64,000 bases of DNA from Klebsiella oxytoca NBRC 105695 (lineage in GTDB: Bacteria; Pseudomonadota; Gammaproteobacteria; Enterobacterales; Enterobacteriaceae), in the NCBI RefSeq assembly GCF_001598695.1, contig NZ_BCZK01000005.1, forward strand, positions 186,001 through 250,000, in the 5' to 3' direction. The notes under the pieces are model-generated. The model saw nothing but the letters and a program-made list of their open reading frames with translations. It did not search any database and was not told the origin of the DNA. Made by a program: the position numbers and the translations under genes. Shown here piece by piece: positions 19,866 to 33,850 of this stretch (within the stretch, counting starts at the first letter, position 1; each line of letters opens with the position of its first letter).

Positions 19866-20647
19866 TTTAACGTCCCCTGAGTTTTATCACGTGCAATTAT
19901 CTGGCTGGCAATGACCATCACCAGCGACAGAACCAACAGAATCGTCGCCAGCGCATTGACCTCTGGCGATACCCCAACTTTGACCATCGAATAGATCTTC
20001 AGCGGCAGGATCTCATAGCCCGGCCCGGTTACAAACGAAGAGACCACCACATCATCCATCGACAGGGTGAAGCTCAGCAGCCACCCTGCAGCCACCGCGG
20101 GCAGCGCCAGCGGCAAAATGATCTTTCGCAGAATCGTCATTTCGCTGGCGCCGAGATCTTTCGCTGCTTCCAGCATCCGCACGTCAAAACCTTTCAGGCG
20201 CGAAAACACCGTGACCACCACGAAGGGCAGGCAAAAGGTGATGTGGGAAAACAGCAGCGACCAGAATCCCAGCTGAATACCGATCAGCATAAACAGCACC
20301 AGCAGCGAAATCGCCATCACGATATCCGGGGACATCATCACTACAAACAGCATTCCGCTGACGAACGGCTTGCCGCGAAAGCGATAGCGGTACAGCGCGA
20401 CGGCGGTCAGCGATCCGATAAGCGTAGCGAAAGTCGCCGACAGCACCGCCATGGTCAGTGAGTGCTGTGCTGCCTGCAGCAGACTGTCGTTATTCATCAG
20501 CAGGCTATACCAGTTGGTGGTAAAACCCTGCCAGTTAATGCCGAAGCGCGAACTGTTAAACGAGTTAACGATCAGGATAATAATGGGAATGTAGAGATAC
20601 GCGTAAATAGCGGTCATAAAGCCGCCGCGCAGCAGTCGACCGATCAT
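19862..20647 (-). CDS. potC: Spermidine/putrescine ABC permease PotC
   Basis: Inner-membrane permease subunit of PotABCD, 261 residues with about six membrane helices. The EAA-type ATPase-contact loop is visible in [28 protein letters not shown]. Overlaps potB and potD by four bases each, consistent with coupled translation. Confidence 0.95.
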   Translation of the reverse strand: MIGRLLRGGFMTAIYAYLYIPIIILIVNSFNSSRFGINWQGFTTNWYSLLMNNDSLLQAAQHSLTMAVLSATFATLIGSLTAVALYRYRFRGKPFVSGMLFVVMMSPDIVMAISLLVLFMLIGIQLGFWSLLFSHITFCLPFVVVTVFSRLKGFDVRMLEAAKDLGASEMTILRKIILPLALPAVAAGWLLSFTLSMDDVVVSSFVTGPGYEILPLKIYSMVKVGVSPEVNALATILLVLSLVMVIASQIIARDKTQGTLK

Positions 20648-21501
20648 TCCAGCTCCACCTTTTTATTCAGTAAACGCGCTGCGCGCCAGTAAATCAGCAG
20701 CATCAGGCCCATCACCAGCGTTAGCGTAATGCTGGTCGCCGCACCGAACGGCCAGTCGCGGATGTTGAGGAACTGGCTCTTAATGACGTTACCAATCAGT
20801 AGGTTTTTCGCGCCGCCCATCAGGTCAGACACGTAGAACAGCCCCATTGCCGGAAGCATCACCAGCAGGCAGCCGGCAATAATGCCCGGCATGGTCAGCG
20901 GAATGATGATGCGGATAAAGGTTTGTAGTTTATTGGCGCCGAGATCTTTCGCCGCTTCCAGCAGCGGACGATCGAGCTTTTCGATGCTGGAGTAGAGCGG
21001 CATCACCATAAACGGCAGCAGAATATAGACCAGGCCGATAATGACCGCCGATGGCGTATACATGATGCGCAGCGGCGTATCGATGACGCCCAGCCATAGT
21101 AAAAATTCGTTCAGATAGCCCTTGGTGCTGAGGAAAATTTTCAGTCCGTAGATACGAATCAGCGAATTGGTCCAGAACGGCACAATCAGCAGAAACAGCA
21201 TCAGCGGGCGTATCTTCTCCGGCAGCCTTGCCAGAAACCAGGCGAAAGGGTAGCCAAGCGCCAGACAGGCCAGGGTCGCCATGAACGCCATATTCAACGA
21301 ATGCAGCAGCACGTCGTAGTAGAGCGGATCGAGCAGGCGCGCGTAGTTATCCAGCGTAAAGACCAGCTTGACGAAGTTGGTATCGTCGCGGGTCAGAAAG
21401 CTGGTGGCGATAATCATCAGGTTGGGCAGAAAGACAAACAGCACAAGCCAACCCACTATGGTGGCAATCACCACATTCTGGAATTTACTGGTGTTCTTCA
21501 T
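20644..21501 (-). CDS. potB: Spermidine/putrescine ABC permease PotB
   Basis: Inner-membrane permease subunit of PotABCD, with about six helices and the EAA loop [28 protein letters not shown]. The ATG at 21501 (MKNTSKFQ) gives 285 residues; it overlaps the potA 3' end and has GGAGG 12 bases upstream. A TTG four codons earlier is possible but lies against that site. Confidence 0.94.
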   Translation of the reverse strand: MKNTSKFQNVVIATIVGWLVLFVFLPNLMIIATSFLTRDDTNFVKLVFTLDNYARLLDPLYYDVLLHSLNMAFMATLACLALGYPFAWFLARLPEKIRPLMLFLLIVPFWTNSLIRIYGLKIFLSTKGYLNEFLLWLGVIDTPLRIMYTPSAVIIGLVYILLPFMVMPLYSSIEKLDRPLLEAAKDLGANKLQTFIRIIIPLTMPGIIAGCLLVMLPAMGLFYVSDLMGGAKNLLIGNVIKSQFLNIRDWPFGAATSITLTLVMGLMLLIYWRAARLLNKKVELE

Positions 21502-22621
21502 CGGCCAGCACAACCTCCCAGCTTTCTACCCAGTTAATGGCCATTTTCTGGTCGAGAGAGTGGTCAAAATCAGGGTCGTCTTCATTGAAGAATTCGCTGA
21601 CCATGACCATTTTGCCGTTTTCCAGTTCGACCACCGATTCCAGCGTCATTCCTTTATAGTTGCGTTCGCGGATATAGCCTATCAGGCCATCGGCTTCATT
21701 ACTGTGGTGGATCTCATCAACGCGCAGGTCTTCCGGGCGCAGCAGCACGTTAAGCCGCTGGCCTTTTTCAACGGCGAAGTTGACGTAAATATTGCATTCG
21801 CGGCCTTCTACGCTGGCACGCACCCGCTGCTCGTCAATCCGCTCGATGACCGTGGCGTTGAAGATGTTGATTTCGCCAATAAAGCTGGCGACAAACAGGT
21901 TTTTCGGCTCTTCATAGATTTCGCGCGGCGTGCCGTCCTGCTCGATTTTGCCATCGCGCATCACCACGATACGGTCGGACATGGTCAGCGCCTCTTCCTG
22001 ATCGTGGGTGACGAAGACGAAGGTGATGCCGAGTTTACGCTGCAGCGCCTTCAGCTCGTTCTGCATCTGTTTACGCAGTTTATAATCGAGCGCTGAGAGG
22101 GATTCATCCAGCAGCAGCAGGCGCGGTTTGTTAACCACCGCGCGGGCAATGGCCACGCGCTGCTGCTGTCCGCCGGAAAGCTGATGCGGTTTGCGCTGGG
22201 CGAACTCTTCAAGCTGCACCATTCGCAGGGCGTCGTGGACGCGGGGAGCGATTTCCGCCGGCGGGGTTTTCTGCATCCGCAGGCCGAAGGCGACGTTCTC
22301 AAACACCGTCATGTGCGGAAAGAGCGCATAGCTTTGAAAGACGGTGTTCACGTGGCGGTTTTCCGCCGGGATATGGGTGATATCTTGATCTTCGAGATGG
22401 ATTCGGCCGCTATCGACGGTTTCCAGTCCGGCGATAAGACGAAGAACGGTTGTTTTACCGCAGCCAGAGGGGCCAAGCAGGGTGAGAAACTCACCGTTGT
22501 TGATGGTCAGATTGAGGCCGGAGATTACCGTTTTACCATCAAAGCTTTTGCGAATTTCCGTCAGCTGAACCAGCGGAGAACGCGAACGCGGTTGTATATT
22601 CAATTTTTGACTCTGTCCCAT
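21485..22621 (-). CDS. potA: Spermidine/putrescine ABC transporter ATPase PotA
   Basis: ATPase of PotABCD, 378 residues as in E. coli. Walker A is GPSGCGKTT, the signature LSGGQQQR, and Walker [13 protein letters not shown]; the C-terminal TOBE-type regulatory domain follows from about residue 250. First gene of the leftward operon. The 257-bp gap to pepT holds both promoters, but no regulator site was clear enough to annotate. Confidence 0.96.
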   Translation of the reverse strand: MGQSQKLNIQPRSRSPLVQLTEIRKSFDGKTVISGLNLTINNGEFLTLLGPSGCGKTTVLRLIAGLETVDSGRIHLEDQDITHIPAENRHVNTVFQSYALFPHMTVFENVAFGLRMQKTPPAEIAPRVHDALRMVQLEEFAQRKPHQLSGGQQQRVAIARAVVNKPRLLLLDESLSALDYKLRKQMQNELKALQRKLGITFVFVTHDQEEALTMSDRIVVMRDGKIEQDGTPREIYEEPKNLFVASFIGEINIFNATVIERIDEQRVRASVEGRECNIYVNFAVEKGQRLNVLLRPEDLRVDEIHHSNEADGLIGYIRERNYKGMTLESVVELENGKMVMVSEFFNEDDPDFDHSLDQKMAINWVESWEVVLADEEHQ

Positions 22622-22878
22622 GTAGACGCAGCGGAAAGCTTACCGATGCGGGGTTTGTGGTTAACCACCTTTGGGTTTGCACATAAAATAATAAGGCCGA
22701 GCATTCTACGGCAAACGCCTGTAATCGCCAATGATTGATGCGCCATGATGAGCTACCTTTACAACATTATCGTTCGAAATGTATTAAATTCTCATTTGCC
22801 GGGCTAAAAATGACCTGACGCAATATTTGTCTTTTCCGGCTTATCAATAATGTTGTCACAAAAGAAGAGGGTGGCTAC

Positions 22879-24108
22879 ATGGATAAATTGCTTGAGCGTT
22901 TTTTGCAGTACGTTTCTTTGGACACGCAGTCGAAGCCTGGCGTGCGGCAGGTACCGAGCACGGAAGGACAGTGGAAGCTGTTACGGCTGCTTCAGGCGCA
23001 GCTTGAAGAAATGGGACTCGTGAACGTGACGCTGAGTGAAAAAGGGACGGTCATGGGCACCCTGCCAGCTAACGTTGCGGGCGATATTCCGGCGATTGGC
23101 TTTATTTCCCACGTCGACACGTCGCCTGACTTCAGCGGCAAGAACGTCAATCCGCAGATCGTAGAAAACTATCGCGGCGGTGATATCGCACTCGGTATTG
23201 GCGATGAGGTGCTTTCGCCGGTGATGTTCCCGGTACTGCACCAGCTGCTGGGGCAGACGCTGATTACCACCGATGGTAAAACGCTGCTCGGCGCCGATGA
23301 TAAAGCCGGTATCGCGGAGATCATGACCGCGCTGGCGACGTTGAAGGCGAAGGAGATTCCCCACGGCGATATCCGCGTGGCCTTTACGCCAGACGAAGAG
23401 GTGGGCAAAGGGGCGAAGCATTTCGATGTCGCCGCGTTTGATGCCCGCTGGGCCTATACCGTCGACGGCGGCGGCGTGGGCGAACTGGAGTTTGAGAATT
23501 TTAACGCCGCGTCGGTTACGATTAAGATCGTGGGCAATAATGTGCATCCCGGCACCGCGAAAGGAGTGATGGTCAACGCCCTGTCGCTGGCGGCGCGTAT
23601 CCATGCCGAGGTGCCTGCTGACGAAGCGCCGGAAACCACCGAAGGCTATGAGGGCTTCTATCATCTGGCCAGTATCAAAGGCACGGTGGATCGCGCCGAC
23701 ATGCACTACATCATCCGCGACTTTGACCGTAAGCAGTTTGAAGCCCGCAAGCGCAAAATGATGGAGATCGCCAAAAAGGTCGGCAAAGGGCTGCATCCGG
23801 ATTGTTATATTGAGCTGGTCATCGAAGACAGCTATTACAATATGCATGAGAAGGTGATGGCGCATCCGCACGTGGTGGAGATTGCCCGTCAGGCGATGGT
23901 GGATTGCCAAATCGATCCGCAGATGAAGCCGATTCGCGGCGGTACCGACGGCGCCCAGCTCTCCTTTATGGGTCTGCCGTGCCCGAACCTGTTTACCGGC
24001 GGCTATAACTACCACGGCAAGCATGAGTTTGTGACGCTCGAAGGCATGGAGAAGGCGGTGCAGGTGATTGTGCGTATCGCCGAGCTAACGGCAAAACGAG
24101 GCGCGTAA
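22879..24108 (+). CDS. pepT: Peptidase T (tripeptide aminopeptidase)
   Basis: Zinc-dependent M20B peptidase that releases the N-terminal residue of tripeptides in the cytoplasm; 409 residues (E. coli 408). Two-zinc site motifs are present: [38 protein letters not shown] and the final YHGKHEF. In E. coli and Salmonella the gene is induced anaerobically through FNR; no convincing full FNR site was found upstream here. Confidence 0.96.
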   Translation: MDKLLERFLQYVSLDTQSKPGVRQVPSTEGQWKLLRLLQAQLEEMGLVNVTLSEKGTVMGTLPANVAGDIPAIGFISHVDTSPDFSGKNVNPQIVENYRGGDIALGIGDEVLSPVMFPVLHQLLGQTLITTDGKTLLGADDKAGIAEIMTALATLKAKEIPHGDIRVAFTPDEEVGKGAKHFDVAAFDARWAYTVDGGGVGELEFENFNAASVTIKIVGNNVHPGTAKGVMVNALSLAARIHAEVPADEAPETTEGYEGFYHLASIKGTVDRADMHYIIRDFDRKQFEARKRKMMEIAKKVGKGLHPDCYIELVIEDSYYNMHEKVMAHPHVVEIARQAMVDCQIDPQMKPIRGGTDGAQLSFMGLPCPNLFTGGYNYHGKHEFVTLEGMEKAVQVIVRIAELTAKRGA

Positions 24109-24113
24109 CGTAC

Positions 24114-24144
24114 AGGCCCGGTAAGGCGTTAGCCGCTACCGGGC
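24114..24144. repeat. REP-like palindrome between pepT and roxA
   Basis: CCCGGTA and TACCGGG enclose GGCGTTAGCC, the usual form of an enterobacterial REP element. It lies between convergent genes and may help terminate or stabilise both transcripts. Confidence 0.5.
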
Positions 24145-24155
24145 GAACCGAAGAC

Positions 24156-25277
24156 TTAGTCCTCAAAGAACCAGTAGCCGCTGTTGACCAGCGCGGCCAG
24201 CAGGGCGAGGAAGGAGGGATCTTCCAGCGCATCGCCAAGATGCTCTGCATTGAGCGTCAGGTGGGTTGCCAGCGCGTCCAGCGCCGGGCGGTGCGGAGAG
24301 TTAATTTTCTCGCCATTGACGAACACCTCACCATCAATTCGCAGCACGCGCAGGCCGCCGAGACGTGTCAGCTTATCCCCCTGCTGCAGGGCATCGTAAA
24401 TCTCATCCGGCTGGTACGGCGGCTCCGGCGGCGCCACGTCCAGCTCGTGGCGGGACTGAGTAATAAATTCGCCAAACCACTGCTTAAAGTGCTCTGGCTG
24501 ATTAATTAAACCCAGCATCATATCGCGCAGGCGGTCCAGCTCGACGGGCAGAATATCCGCAGGATGCTCGCGCGACGGCACGTCCGGGTCGGCGTAGCGC
24601 TGGCTACCCAGTTCACGCTGCAGAATATAATCGGCAAAGCCGCTGAACAGCTCGCGGGCGTTAGGCGCGCGATAGCCGACCGAATAGTTGAGCGAGTTTT
24701 CCAGCGAGTAGCCTTCGTGCGGGAACCCCGGCGGGATATACAGAATATCGCCGGGCTCCATCTCTTCATCGATTATGGCTTCGAACGGGTCGACCTGCAG
24801 CAGGTCCGGGTGCGGACAATGTTGCTTCATCGGCACCTTTTCGCCCACGCGCCAGCGGCGGCGACCGGTACCCTGAATGATAAACACGTCGTATTGGTCG
24901 AGATGCGGGCCGACGCCGCCTCCCGGAACGGAAAACGAGATCATCAGATCGTCAATGCGCCAGTCGGGAAGGGCGCGGAACGGGTGCATCAGCGCCGCCG
25001 TCGGCTGGTGCCAGTTATTGACCGCCTGTACCAGCAGCGACCAGTTATTTTCGCTCAGATGGTCGTAGCTCTCAAACGGACCGTGGCTGACCTGCCATTT
25101 ACCGTCCTGATGACTGACCAGGCGACTGTCGACTTCGCTCTCCATCGCCAGTCCGGCCAGCTCGTCCGGGCTTAACGGATCGACGAAATTAGCAAAGCCC
25201 CGTTTCAGCACTACCGGGCGTTTTTGCCAGTAGCGTTCGATAAAGTCGGGCCAGTTAAGCGTTAATTGATAATCCAT
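24156..25277 (-). CDS. roxA: 50S ribosomal protein L16 arginine 3-hydroxylase RoxA
   Basis: Fe(II)/2-oxoglutarate oxygenase of the JmjC/cupin type that hydroxylates an arginine of ribosomal protein L16 (formerly YcfD). It has 373 residues, the E. coli length. The iron triad starts at GPHLDQYDVF (His and Asp) and closes in the PPGFPHEGYS stretch (His). The C-terminal winged-helix-like domain follows. Convergent with pepT. Confidence 0.95.
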   Translation of the reverse strand: MDYQLTLNWPDFIERYWQKRPVVLKRGFANFVDPLSPDELAGLAMESEVDSRLVSHQDGKWQVSHGPFESYDHLSENNWSLLVQAVNNWHQPTAALMHPFRALPDWRIDDLMISFSVPGGGVGPHLDQYDVFIIQGTGRRRWRVGEKVPMKQHCPHPDLLQVDPFEAIIDEEMEPGDILYIPPGFPHEGYSLENSLNYSVGYRAPNARELFSGFADYILQRELGSQRYADPDVPSREHPADILPVELDRLRDMMLGLINQPEHFKQWFGEFITQSRHELDVAPPEPPYQPDEIYDALQQGDKLTRLGGLRVLRIDGEVFVNGEKINSPHRPALDALATHLTLNAEHLGDALEDPSFLALLAALVNSGYWFFED

Positions 25278-25363
25278 ATTTATATTCCACAGCAGGTGTC
25301 TGTCAGGGATTATAACGGATGCGGCACCAGCATGATGCAGGCACCGTTAAAAAACCGACTGTT

Positions 25364-26830
25364 TTAGCTCTCTTTATCTTCCAGGGCCTGGCGGCCAAAA
25401 ATAACTTCCATGCAGGCGCCGCCGAGCAGGCTCTCTTCGGCGAGAATTCGACCATCGTACTGGGCAACGATATCTCGCGCGACGGAGAGCCCCACGCCCT
25501 GGCCGGGACGCAGCGTGTCGGCGCGCTGGCCGCGATCGAATACAGCGCTGCGCATCGTGTGGGGGATCCCGGGACCATCATCCTCTACGAGGATGTGTAA
25601 ATGGTTGTCGTTGGTCTGACGGACGGAGACTTCGACAAACTCCAGACAGTATTTGCAGGCGTTATCAAGCACGTTGCCCATCACTTCCATAAAATCATTC
25701 TTTTCGCCGACAAAACTGATTTCCGGCGAAATATCCAGGCTAATATTCACGCCTTTGCGCTGGTAAACTTTATTCAGCGCCGAGGTCAGGCTATCGAGCA
25801 GCGGAGCGATGGGATGCAGCTCGCGACTTAGCAGCGACCCGCCGCTGCGCATGCTGGCACGGTGCAGGTAGTAGCCGATCTGCTGCGAGATACGGCTAAT
25901 CTGCTCCAGCATTACCGGCTCTGCTTCGTTGACGCTGAGCTTCTCGCCGCGCATGGAGCGTAAGGTGCTCTGCATCACTGCGAGAGGCGTTTTCAGGCTA
26001 TGGGTCAGGTCGGTCAGGGTAGTGCGGTATTTGTCATAACGCTCGCGTTCGCTTTTCAGCAAGCGGTTGAGGTTGCTGACCAGCCGCGTAAGCTCCCGGG
26101 TGGTGTTGGGATTGAGCAGTTCACGGTGATGCTCCTCCAGTTCGCGCACCTCTTTGGCCAGCGATTCAATAGGGCGCAAACTCCACCATGCCGCCACCCA
26201 CAAAAGCGGGATCACCAGCAGCAGGTTGGCCGCCAGTACGTAGATAAACCAACTCCATACCATATACGAGCGCTTGAGCTCCACCGGTATGGTGTCGACA
26301 ACCACGATGCTGAGCTGCGGCATGGTGCTGGTGGCCGGATAGATATTGATCGCCACCGAGTGGGTCATTTCGGAGCTGTCGTCCTCTTCCCGAATGGCAT
26401 TCAGCTGCTGTTGGATCTCATGATTGTTGTGCTGCAGCATGCTGCTGCTGTCCACGTCGGCCTCAATTTCATGAAAGCCGTTGTTTTTGAGCCATTCCGG
26501 TTGGATACGCTTCACCAGCCAGGGAACATCGCGCTGCGCCCATAATAACCGACCGTGAGCGTCGTAAATCAGCGTCACCGTCGGACTTTGCATATTGAGG
26601 TTGTCGGGAATATCAACGTCGATGGCGTTGTTTTCCCACTTTGCCAGCATATAGAACAGGTTGCTCTCGCCGCGCAGCAGGCGGAAGGTGGTTTTATCAA
26701 AGCTTACGCTATAGCCGACCAGCGCGACCATGCCATAAGACAGCGACAGGATCAGCACCACGGCGGCCGTCGCCAGCAGAAAGCGGACGCGTAACGATAG
26801 CGGTAAAATATGCCGCAACAGCCCTTTCAT
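25364..26830 (-). CDS. phoQ: Sensor histidine kinase PhoQ
   Basis: Inner-membrane sensor of low Mg2+, acid pH and cationic peptides; it controls phosphorylation of PhoP. It has 488 residues. Two membrane helices (about 17-40 and 195-217) flank the periplasmic PAS-like sensor with an acidic patch (REEDDSSEM), slightly less acidic than the E. coli run. HAMP follows, then the phosphorylation site in [14 protein letters not shown] and N/G boxes ([23 protein letters not shown]). The start overlaps phoP by four bases. Confidence 0.96.
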   Translation of the reverse strand: MKGLLRHILPLSLRVRFLLATAAVVLILSLSYGMVALVGYSVSFDKTTFRLLRGESNLFYMLAKWENNAIDVDIPDNLNMQSPTVTLIYDAHGRLLWAQRDVPWLVKRIQPEWLKNNGFHEIEADVDSSSMLQHNNHEIQQQLNAIREEDDSSEMTHSVAINIYPATSTMPQLSIVVVDTIPVELKRSYMVWSWFIYVLAANLLLVIPLLWVAAWWSLRPIESLAKEVRELEEHHRELLNPNTTRELTRLVSNLNRLLKSERERYDKYRTTLTDLTHSLKTPLAVMQSTLRSMRGEKLSVNEAEPVMLEQISRISQQIGYYLHRASMRSGGSLLSRELHPIAPLLDSLTSALNKVYQRKGVNISLDISPEISFVGEKNDFMEVMGNVLDNACKYCLEFVEVSVRQTNDNHLHILVEDDGPGIPHTMRSAVFDRGQRADTLRPGQGVGLSVARDIVAQYDGRILAEESLLGGACMEVIFGRQALEDKES

Positions 26831-27501
26831 CCGCGCAGTTCGAACAGATAGCCCTGGCCGCGCACGGTGGTAATCACATCCTGCGGATACTCAGCCTGGA
26901 TTTTTTTACGCAATCGTCCCATCAGCACATCGATGGTATGGCTTTCGCGCAGCTCGGCGTCGGGATAGAGCTGCAGCATCAATGAATCTTTGCTGACTAC
27001 TTTGCCCCGGTTACGGATCAGGGTTTCCATAATGGTGTATTCAAACGCCGTAAGCTTGATGGGCTGGTCATTAACCGACAGCTCGCGACGCGATAAATCT
27101 ACCTGGAATGGCGGTATTGAGATCACCTGCGATGCGAGGCCGCTGTTGCGCCGCAGAAGCGCCTGCATACGCGCGGCGACCTCTTCGATGTGAAACGGCT
27201 TGGTGACGTAGTCATCCGCTCCGGCGCTCAGCACCTCGACTTTATCTTGCCAGCCTTCGCGCGCGGTGAGGACCAGAACCGGTACCGATACGTCGTGGCT
27301 GCGCCAGCGGCGAATCAGCGAGAGGCCGTCTTCATCCGGCAGGCCAAGATCGACAATGGCGATGTCCGGAACGTGTTCACCCAGATAGTAATCCGCTTCC
27401 TTTGCGTCTTCCGCCGCATCTACCTGATGGCCAAGCTCCTGTAGCTGAACTTTCAGGTGATGGCGCAGCAGAGCGTTATCCTCAACCACGAGTACGCGCA
27501 T
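26827..27501 (-). CDS. phoP: Response regulator PhoP
   Basis: OmpR-family regulator of Mg2+ transport, lipid A modification and antimicrobial peptide resistance; 224 residues. The receiver domain has the phospho-acceptor Asp in [13 protein letters not shown] and Lys in DDYVTKPF. The winged helix C-terminus carries [17 protein letters not shown] PhoP box and -10 element lie just upstream (27545-27578). Confidence 0.97.
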   Translation of the reverse strand: MRVLVVEDNALLRHHLKVQLQELGHQVDAAEDAKEADYYLGEHVPDIAIVDLGLPDEDGLSLIRRWRSHDVSVPVLVLTAREGWQDKVEVLSAGADDYVTKPFHIEEVAARMQALLRRNSGLASQVISIPPFQVDLSRRELSVNDQPIKLTAFEYTIMETLIRNRGKVVSKDSLMLQLYPDAELRESHTIDVLMGRLRKKIQAEYPQDVITTVRGQGYLFELRG

Positions 27502-27544
27502 GCCCGTTCTCCATTTTATTTATGATTTGAATAGCTTAGCGCTA

Positions 27545-27578
27545 ATTATACACCTTTAATATAAACAGCTGTTAAATA
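27545..27578 (-). promoter_or_regulatory. PhoP box and -10 element of the phoPQ promoter
   Basis: Reading leftward, TATTTA-ACAGC-TGTTTA (27578 to 27562) fits the PhoP direct-repeat box (T/G)GTTTA-N5-(T/G)GTTTA. TATAAT (27550 to 27545) follows after 11 bases, the usual spacing for PhoP-activated promoters. This supports positive autoregulation. The box abuts the 3' end of the neighbouring hxlR-type gene. Confidence 0.75.
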
Positions 27579-27585
27579 AAGAATT

Positions 27586-28032
27586 TTATTTAATTTTTTG
27601 TACCTTAGCCTCATGAAAATTCAACGGTAATCCGTCCTCGGTCATCGGCGTCATCACGGGAACCGGGCGCTGCGTACGTTTATCGATCAGTACCGAGTGG
27701 CGTTCGCCATCGGCAAAGAGATGCTGCTCTCCCCACTGGCGTAGCGCAACGACGACAGGGAACAAGCGCTGGCCTTTTTCCGTCAGTACGTATTCCTGAT
27801 AGGCCGTGCCGTCTGAGGCGGATTGGGTAGTGAGAATACCCGAGTTTAGCAATTTGTGCAGACGGTCGGAGAGAATATTACGCGCTATACCAAGGCTTCG
27901 CTGGAAATCGCTGAAGCGACTGGTGCCATCAAAGGCATCGCGCACAATCAACAGCGACCAGCGGTCGCCGATAATATCCACACTTCGGGCGACGGGGCAG
28001 GTTGTGTTTTCCCTGTTTTCTGATGAGGACAC
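27586..28032 (-). CDS. HxlR-family transcriptional regulator
   Basis: Winged-helix regulator of 148 residues. The HxlR hallmark CPVARSVDIIGDRWSLLIVRDAF begins at residue 12, followed by the recognition region FSDFQRSLGIARNILSDRLHKLLNSGIL and the wing (YQEYVLTEKGQRL). The GTG at 28032 follows AGGAG at good spacing. It diverges from an MFS transporter gene and probably controls it, possibly in response to an electrophile or drug (inference). E. coli has phoP next to purB without these two genes. Confidence 0.88.
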   Translation of the reverse strand: MSSSENRENTTCPVARSVDIIGDRWSLLIVRDAFDGTSRFSDFQRSLGIARNILSDRLHKLLNSGILTTQSASDGTAYQEYVLTEKGQRLFPVVVALRQWGEQHLFADGERHSVLIDKRTQRPVPVMTPMTEDGLPLNFHEAKVQKIK

Positions 28033-28133
28033 AGGCGCTCCTGAGGAGATGGCAAACTAGTTGCATTTTAAAACTTCATGCTCCAGACTGCAATGAGTTT
28101 TGTTTTGAAACCAGAATGCTCCAGGGGGGAAGG

Positions 28134-29348
28134 ATGAAAGCGACATTATTATCGCCATCGCCAGAGGGGCCGCCAACGGTCATGCCGCGTAGTCTGGTGC
28201 TGCTGTTTGCTATCGCCAGCGGCCTGAGCGTGGCAAATGTTTATTACGCACAACCGCTCCTTGATGCCCTGGCGCACGATTTTGCGATCGGCCACGCCGC
28301 GATCGGTGGCGCGATCGCGGCAACTCAGCTTGGCTGCGCGCTGGCTTTGTTATTGCTGGTACCGCTGGGAGACAGGCTGAATCGCCGCCGCCTGATGGCG
28401 ACGCAGGTGATATTACTGATCGCTGCGCTATTTGCCGTCAGTCTGGCAACATCGACAGTAATGCTGTTAGCCAGCATGCTTGCCGTTGGTCTGCTGGGTA
28501 CCGCCATGACGCAGGGGTTGATTGCTTATGCCGCAAGCGCGGCCGCCCCCTCTGAACAGGGCAGGGTAGTGGGCGCAGCGCAAAGCGGGGTCTTTATTGG
28601 ATTGCTGCTGGCGCGGGTATTTTCGGGAAGCATCAGCGATCTGTTCGGCTGGCGTGGGGTATATATCTTTGCCGCTTTGCTAATGTTGGGCATCGCGCTT
28701 CCCCTGTGGCGTCGTCTGCCGGTACTGGCGGTTGCATCGCGCCCACTGAGCTATCCCCAGCTTCTGATATCCATGCTGGCGCTGCTGCGTCAGGAGAAAA
28801 ACCTGCAGGTGCGAGGCATGCTGGCATTACTGATGTTTGCCGCGTTCAATATCTTCTGGAGCGCGTTAGTTTTGCCGTTAAGCGCGCCACCCTTTAGCTT
28901 TTCTCATACCGAGATTGGCGCCCTCGGCCTGGTGGGCGCGATCGGCGCACTGGCGGCAGGTCGCGCTGGTCAATGGGCCGACCGCGGATATGCCCAGCGC
29001 ACCAGCGCCGCGGCCCTGGTGATATTGCTGATGGCGTGGTGGCCTTTATCACTGATGGCATGGTCGCCAGCGGCACTGCTGATTGGCATTGTCATGCTGG
29101 ATCTCGGCGGCCAGGCGCTGCACGTCACTAATCAGAGCATGATTTTCCGTCGCCGTCCTGAGGCGCACAGCAGACTGGTCGGTTTGTATATGCTGTTTTA
29201 TGCCCTCGGCAGCGCGCTGGGAGCGATAAGTACGACTGCGGTATATGCCAGCGCAGGATGGCAAGGCGTCTGCCTGCTGGGAGCATCAGTTAGCCTGCTG
29301 GCGCTGCTATTCTGGTTAATAACCCGGGGGATGACGACGAGCAGATGA
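28134..29348 (+). CDS. MFS transporter, probable efflux pump
   Basis: Major facilitator protein of 404 residues with about 12 membrane helices. The motif-A region reads LLLVPLGDRLNRRRLM between helices 2 and 3. It resembles drug or arabinose-efflux type DHA1 proteins; substrate not assignable. The ATG at 28134 follows a strong GGGGGGAAGG site; longer readings start upstream without one. Forms a divergent pair with the HxlR-family gene. Confidence 0.85.
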   Translation: MKATLLSPSPEGPPTVMPRSLVLLFAIASGLSVANVYYAQPLLDALAHDFAIGHAAIGGAIAATQLGCALALLLLVPLGDRLNRRRLMATQVILLIAALFAVSLATSTVMLLASMLAVGLLGTAMTQGLIAYAASAAAPSEQGRVVGAAQSGVFIGLLLARVFSGSISDLFGWRGVYIFAALLMLGIALPLWRRLPVLAVASRPLSYPQLLISMLALLRQEKNLQVRGMLALLMFAAFNIFWSALVLPLSAPPFSFSHTEIGALGLVGAIGALAAGRAGQWADRGYAQRTSAAALVILLMAWWPLSLMAWSPAALLIGIVMLDLGGQALHVTNQSMIFRRRPEAHSRLVGLYMLFYALGSALGAISTTAVYASAGWQGVCLLGASVSLLALLFWLITRGMTTSR

Positions 29349-29363
29349 GAGGGAGGAAAAATA

Positions 29364-29389
29364 ACCCTCTTTCCCGGCGGAAAGAGGGT
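29364..29389 (-). terminator. Rho-independent terminator of purB
   Basis: ACCCTCTTTCC and GGAAAGAGGGT form a perfect 11-bp stem with a four-base loop. Read leftward it is followed by TTATTTTT, so it ends the purB transcript; it may also serve the convergent MFS gene. Confidence 0.8.
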
Positions 29390-29397
29390 CGAAAGGC

Positions 29398-30771
<1,374 letters not shown>

Positions 30772-31413
30772 TCACAACTCCGGGGTTAAATGAGCAAGAA
30801 TTTGTTTGGCCTGGTTAACCAGACGATTACGAGAAAACATTAGCTGCAGACGGCCGCCGCCGACCTGGTGCCAGAGCACCGCAGAGCGAATACCCGCCAG
30901 CAGGGCAGAGCGAACCTTTGCCTGAACCTGAGGGCTTTGCAGCACGGCTGGAGAGCCGGTGACCTGAATACGCGGGCCCAGCGGGCTAATAACATCCACA
31001 TAGATGCCCGCCATTGCGCTAAGCAGCGTCTCGGATTGCAGATCGAAATGTTCAAGCTGACGGCGCAGACCGCCGATACGGTTGCCGAGGGTATCCATGG
31101 CTCCTTTGCTGGCGGCAAGCTTACGTTCCAGCACCATCAGGCTTAAAGTATAGCGGGTGAGTTCGGCGTTCAGCCCCTGGCGACTGCTGGTATTCAGCAC
31201 GCCGATGAGGGTTTCCAGCCCGAGGCGAAGATTGGCTTCACTACCACCGAACACCGCCAGCGTAGACTCCGGGTCGAGATCGATGATGCTGTTCAGCGAC
31301 ACATGCAGGGCGTCGCTATCGCAGTGCCCCTGGTGCGCCAGTTCCTGAACCAGACGCGCGGCCTGGCAAACGCCGGCCAGCGCCAGCGTAATGTCATAAT
31401 AATTCTTCGCCAC
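30772..31413 (-). CDS. hflD: HflD, CII-interacting / membrane-associated lysogenization regulator
   Basis: Peripheral inner-membrane protein known in E. coli to bind phage lambda CII; its host role is unclear. The GTG at 31413 preceded by GGAGA gives 213 residues, the E. coli length, beginning [15 protein letters not shown] longer in-frame reading upstream has no support. Located between mnmA and purB as in E. coli. Confidence 0.94.
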   Translation of the reverse strand: MAKNYYDITLALAGVCQAARLVQELAHQGHCDSDALHVSLNSIIDLDPESTLAVFGGSEANLRLGLETLIGVLNTSSRQGLNAELTRYTLSLMVLERKLAASKGAMDTLGNRIGGLRRQLEHFDLQSETLLSAMAGIYVDVISPLGPRIQVTGSPAVLQSPQVQAKVRSALLAGIRSAVLWHQVGGGRLQLMFSRNRLVNQAKQILAHLTPEL

Positions 31414-31472
31414 ACATTCTCCTTGTAAACCGCCAAATACCCGGCTGGGGCCTTCAGCGGCTGATATGTCTG

Positions 31473-33094
<1,622 letters not shown>

Positions 33095-33114
33095 TGTTTT
33101 TCCTTAGGCTACTG

Positions 33115-33765
33115 TTAATCAATTTTACGCCATTCGCCGTTGGCCAGACCATCCAGCGTATAGCCTCCCATCGCATAGCGAATCAGGCGCAGCGTGGGAA
33201 AGCCGACGTGGGCGGTCATCCGCCGCACCTGGCGATTGCGCCCTTCATAGAGGGTAATTTTGAGCCAGCTGGTAGGAATGGATTTACGCTCGCGGATCGG
33301 GGGATGACGCGGCCAGAGCCACTCTGGCTCCGCTACACGCTCCACTCCCGCTGGCAGAGTGGGGCCGTCATTAAGCGTGACGCCGTCGCGGAGCGCGGTC
33401 AGCGCATCCGCCGTGGGTTCACCTTCCACCTGAACGTAATAAACTTTACCGGTGCGCTTACCCGGTTGGGTGAGAGCCGCCTGCAGCGCGCCGTCGTTGG
33501 TCAGCACCAGCAGGCCTTCGCTATCGCGGTCCAGTCGACCGGCGGCATAGACGCCGGCAACCGGAATAAAATCTTTTAGCGTGCTGCGCCCGGCTTCATC
33601 GGTAAATTGCGGCAATACATCGTATGGTTTATTGAACAAGATCACAGTTTTTGGCTGGCGTTCTTTACGTTGTCTGGTGACTTGTTGCGTGCTGAATCGC
33701 TCAACGCGATGTTTTCTAAATGAAGTTTTTTGCATGGTATTTTCAGACTCTATCAATTGCCGCAT
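33115..33765 (-). CDS. rluE: 23S rRNA pseudouridine(2457) synthase RluE
   Basis: RsuA-family pseudouridine synthase of 216 residues. The catalytic motif [19 protein letters not shown] carries the aspartate nucleophile; [15 protein letters not shown] is the second family motif. The basic N-terminal part (about 35 residues) lacks an S4 domain, as in E. coli RluE. A shorter start at MQKTSF (33735) is possible. Confidence 0.94.
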   Translation of the reverse strand: MRQLIESENTMQKTSFRKHRVERFSTQQVTRQRKERQPKTVILFNKPYDVLPQFTDEAGRSTLKDFIPVAGVYAAGRLDRDSEGLLVLTNDGALQAALTQPGKRTGKVYYVQVEGEPTADALTALRDGVTLNDGPTLPAGVERVAEPEWLWPRHPPIRERKSIPTSWLKITLYEGRNRQVRRMTAHVGFPTLRLIRYAMGGYTLDGLANGEWRKID

Positions 33766-33814
33766 TATAGCCTAATTACGAATGCCTTTCATGGACGCAA
33801 ACATTCAGGTAGTA

Positions 33815-33843
33815 TTGACATGCTCATTACAACTTATTAACAA
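33815..33843 (+). promoter_or_regulatory. Predicted icd promoter
   Basis: A perfect -35 TTGACA (33815-33820), a 17-bp spacer and TAACAA (33838-33843) lie about 160 bp upstream of icd. E. coli icd also has more than one promoter. Confidence 0.5.
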
Positions 33844-33850
33844 AAAGGTT

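Noticed and set aside
22720-22878. FNR site before pepT (TTGATGCGCC...)
   Set aside because: Only one half-site is convincing; the second half does not match ATCAA.
22981-24024. Leftward open frame of 347 codons
   Set aside because: Antisense shadow of pepT with no recognisable domain.
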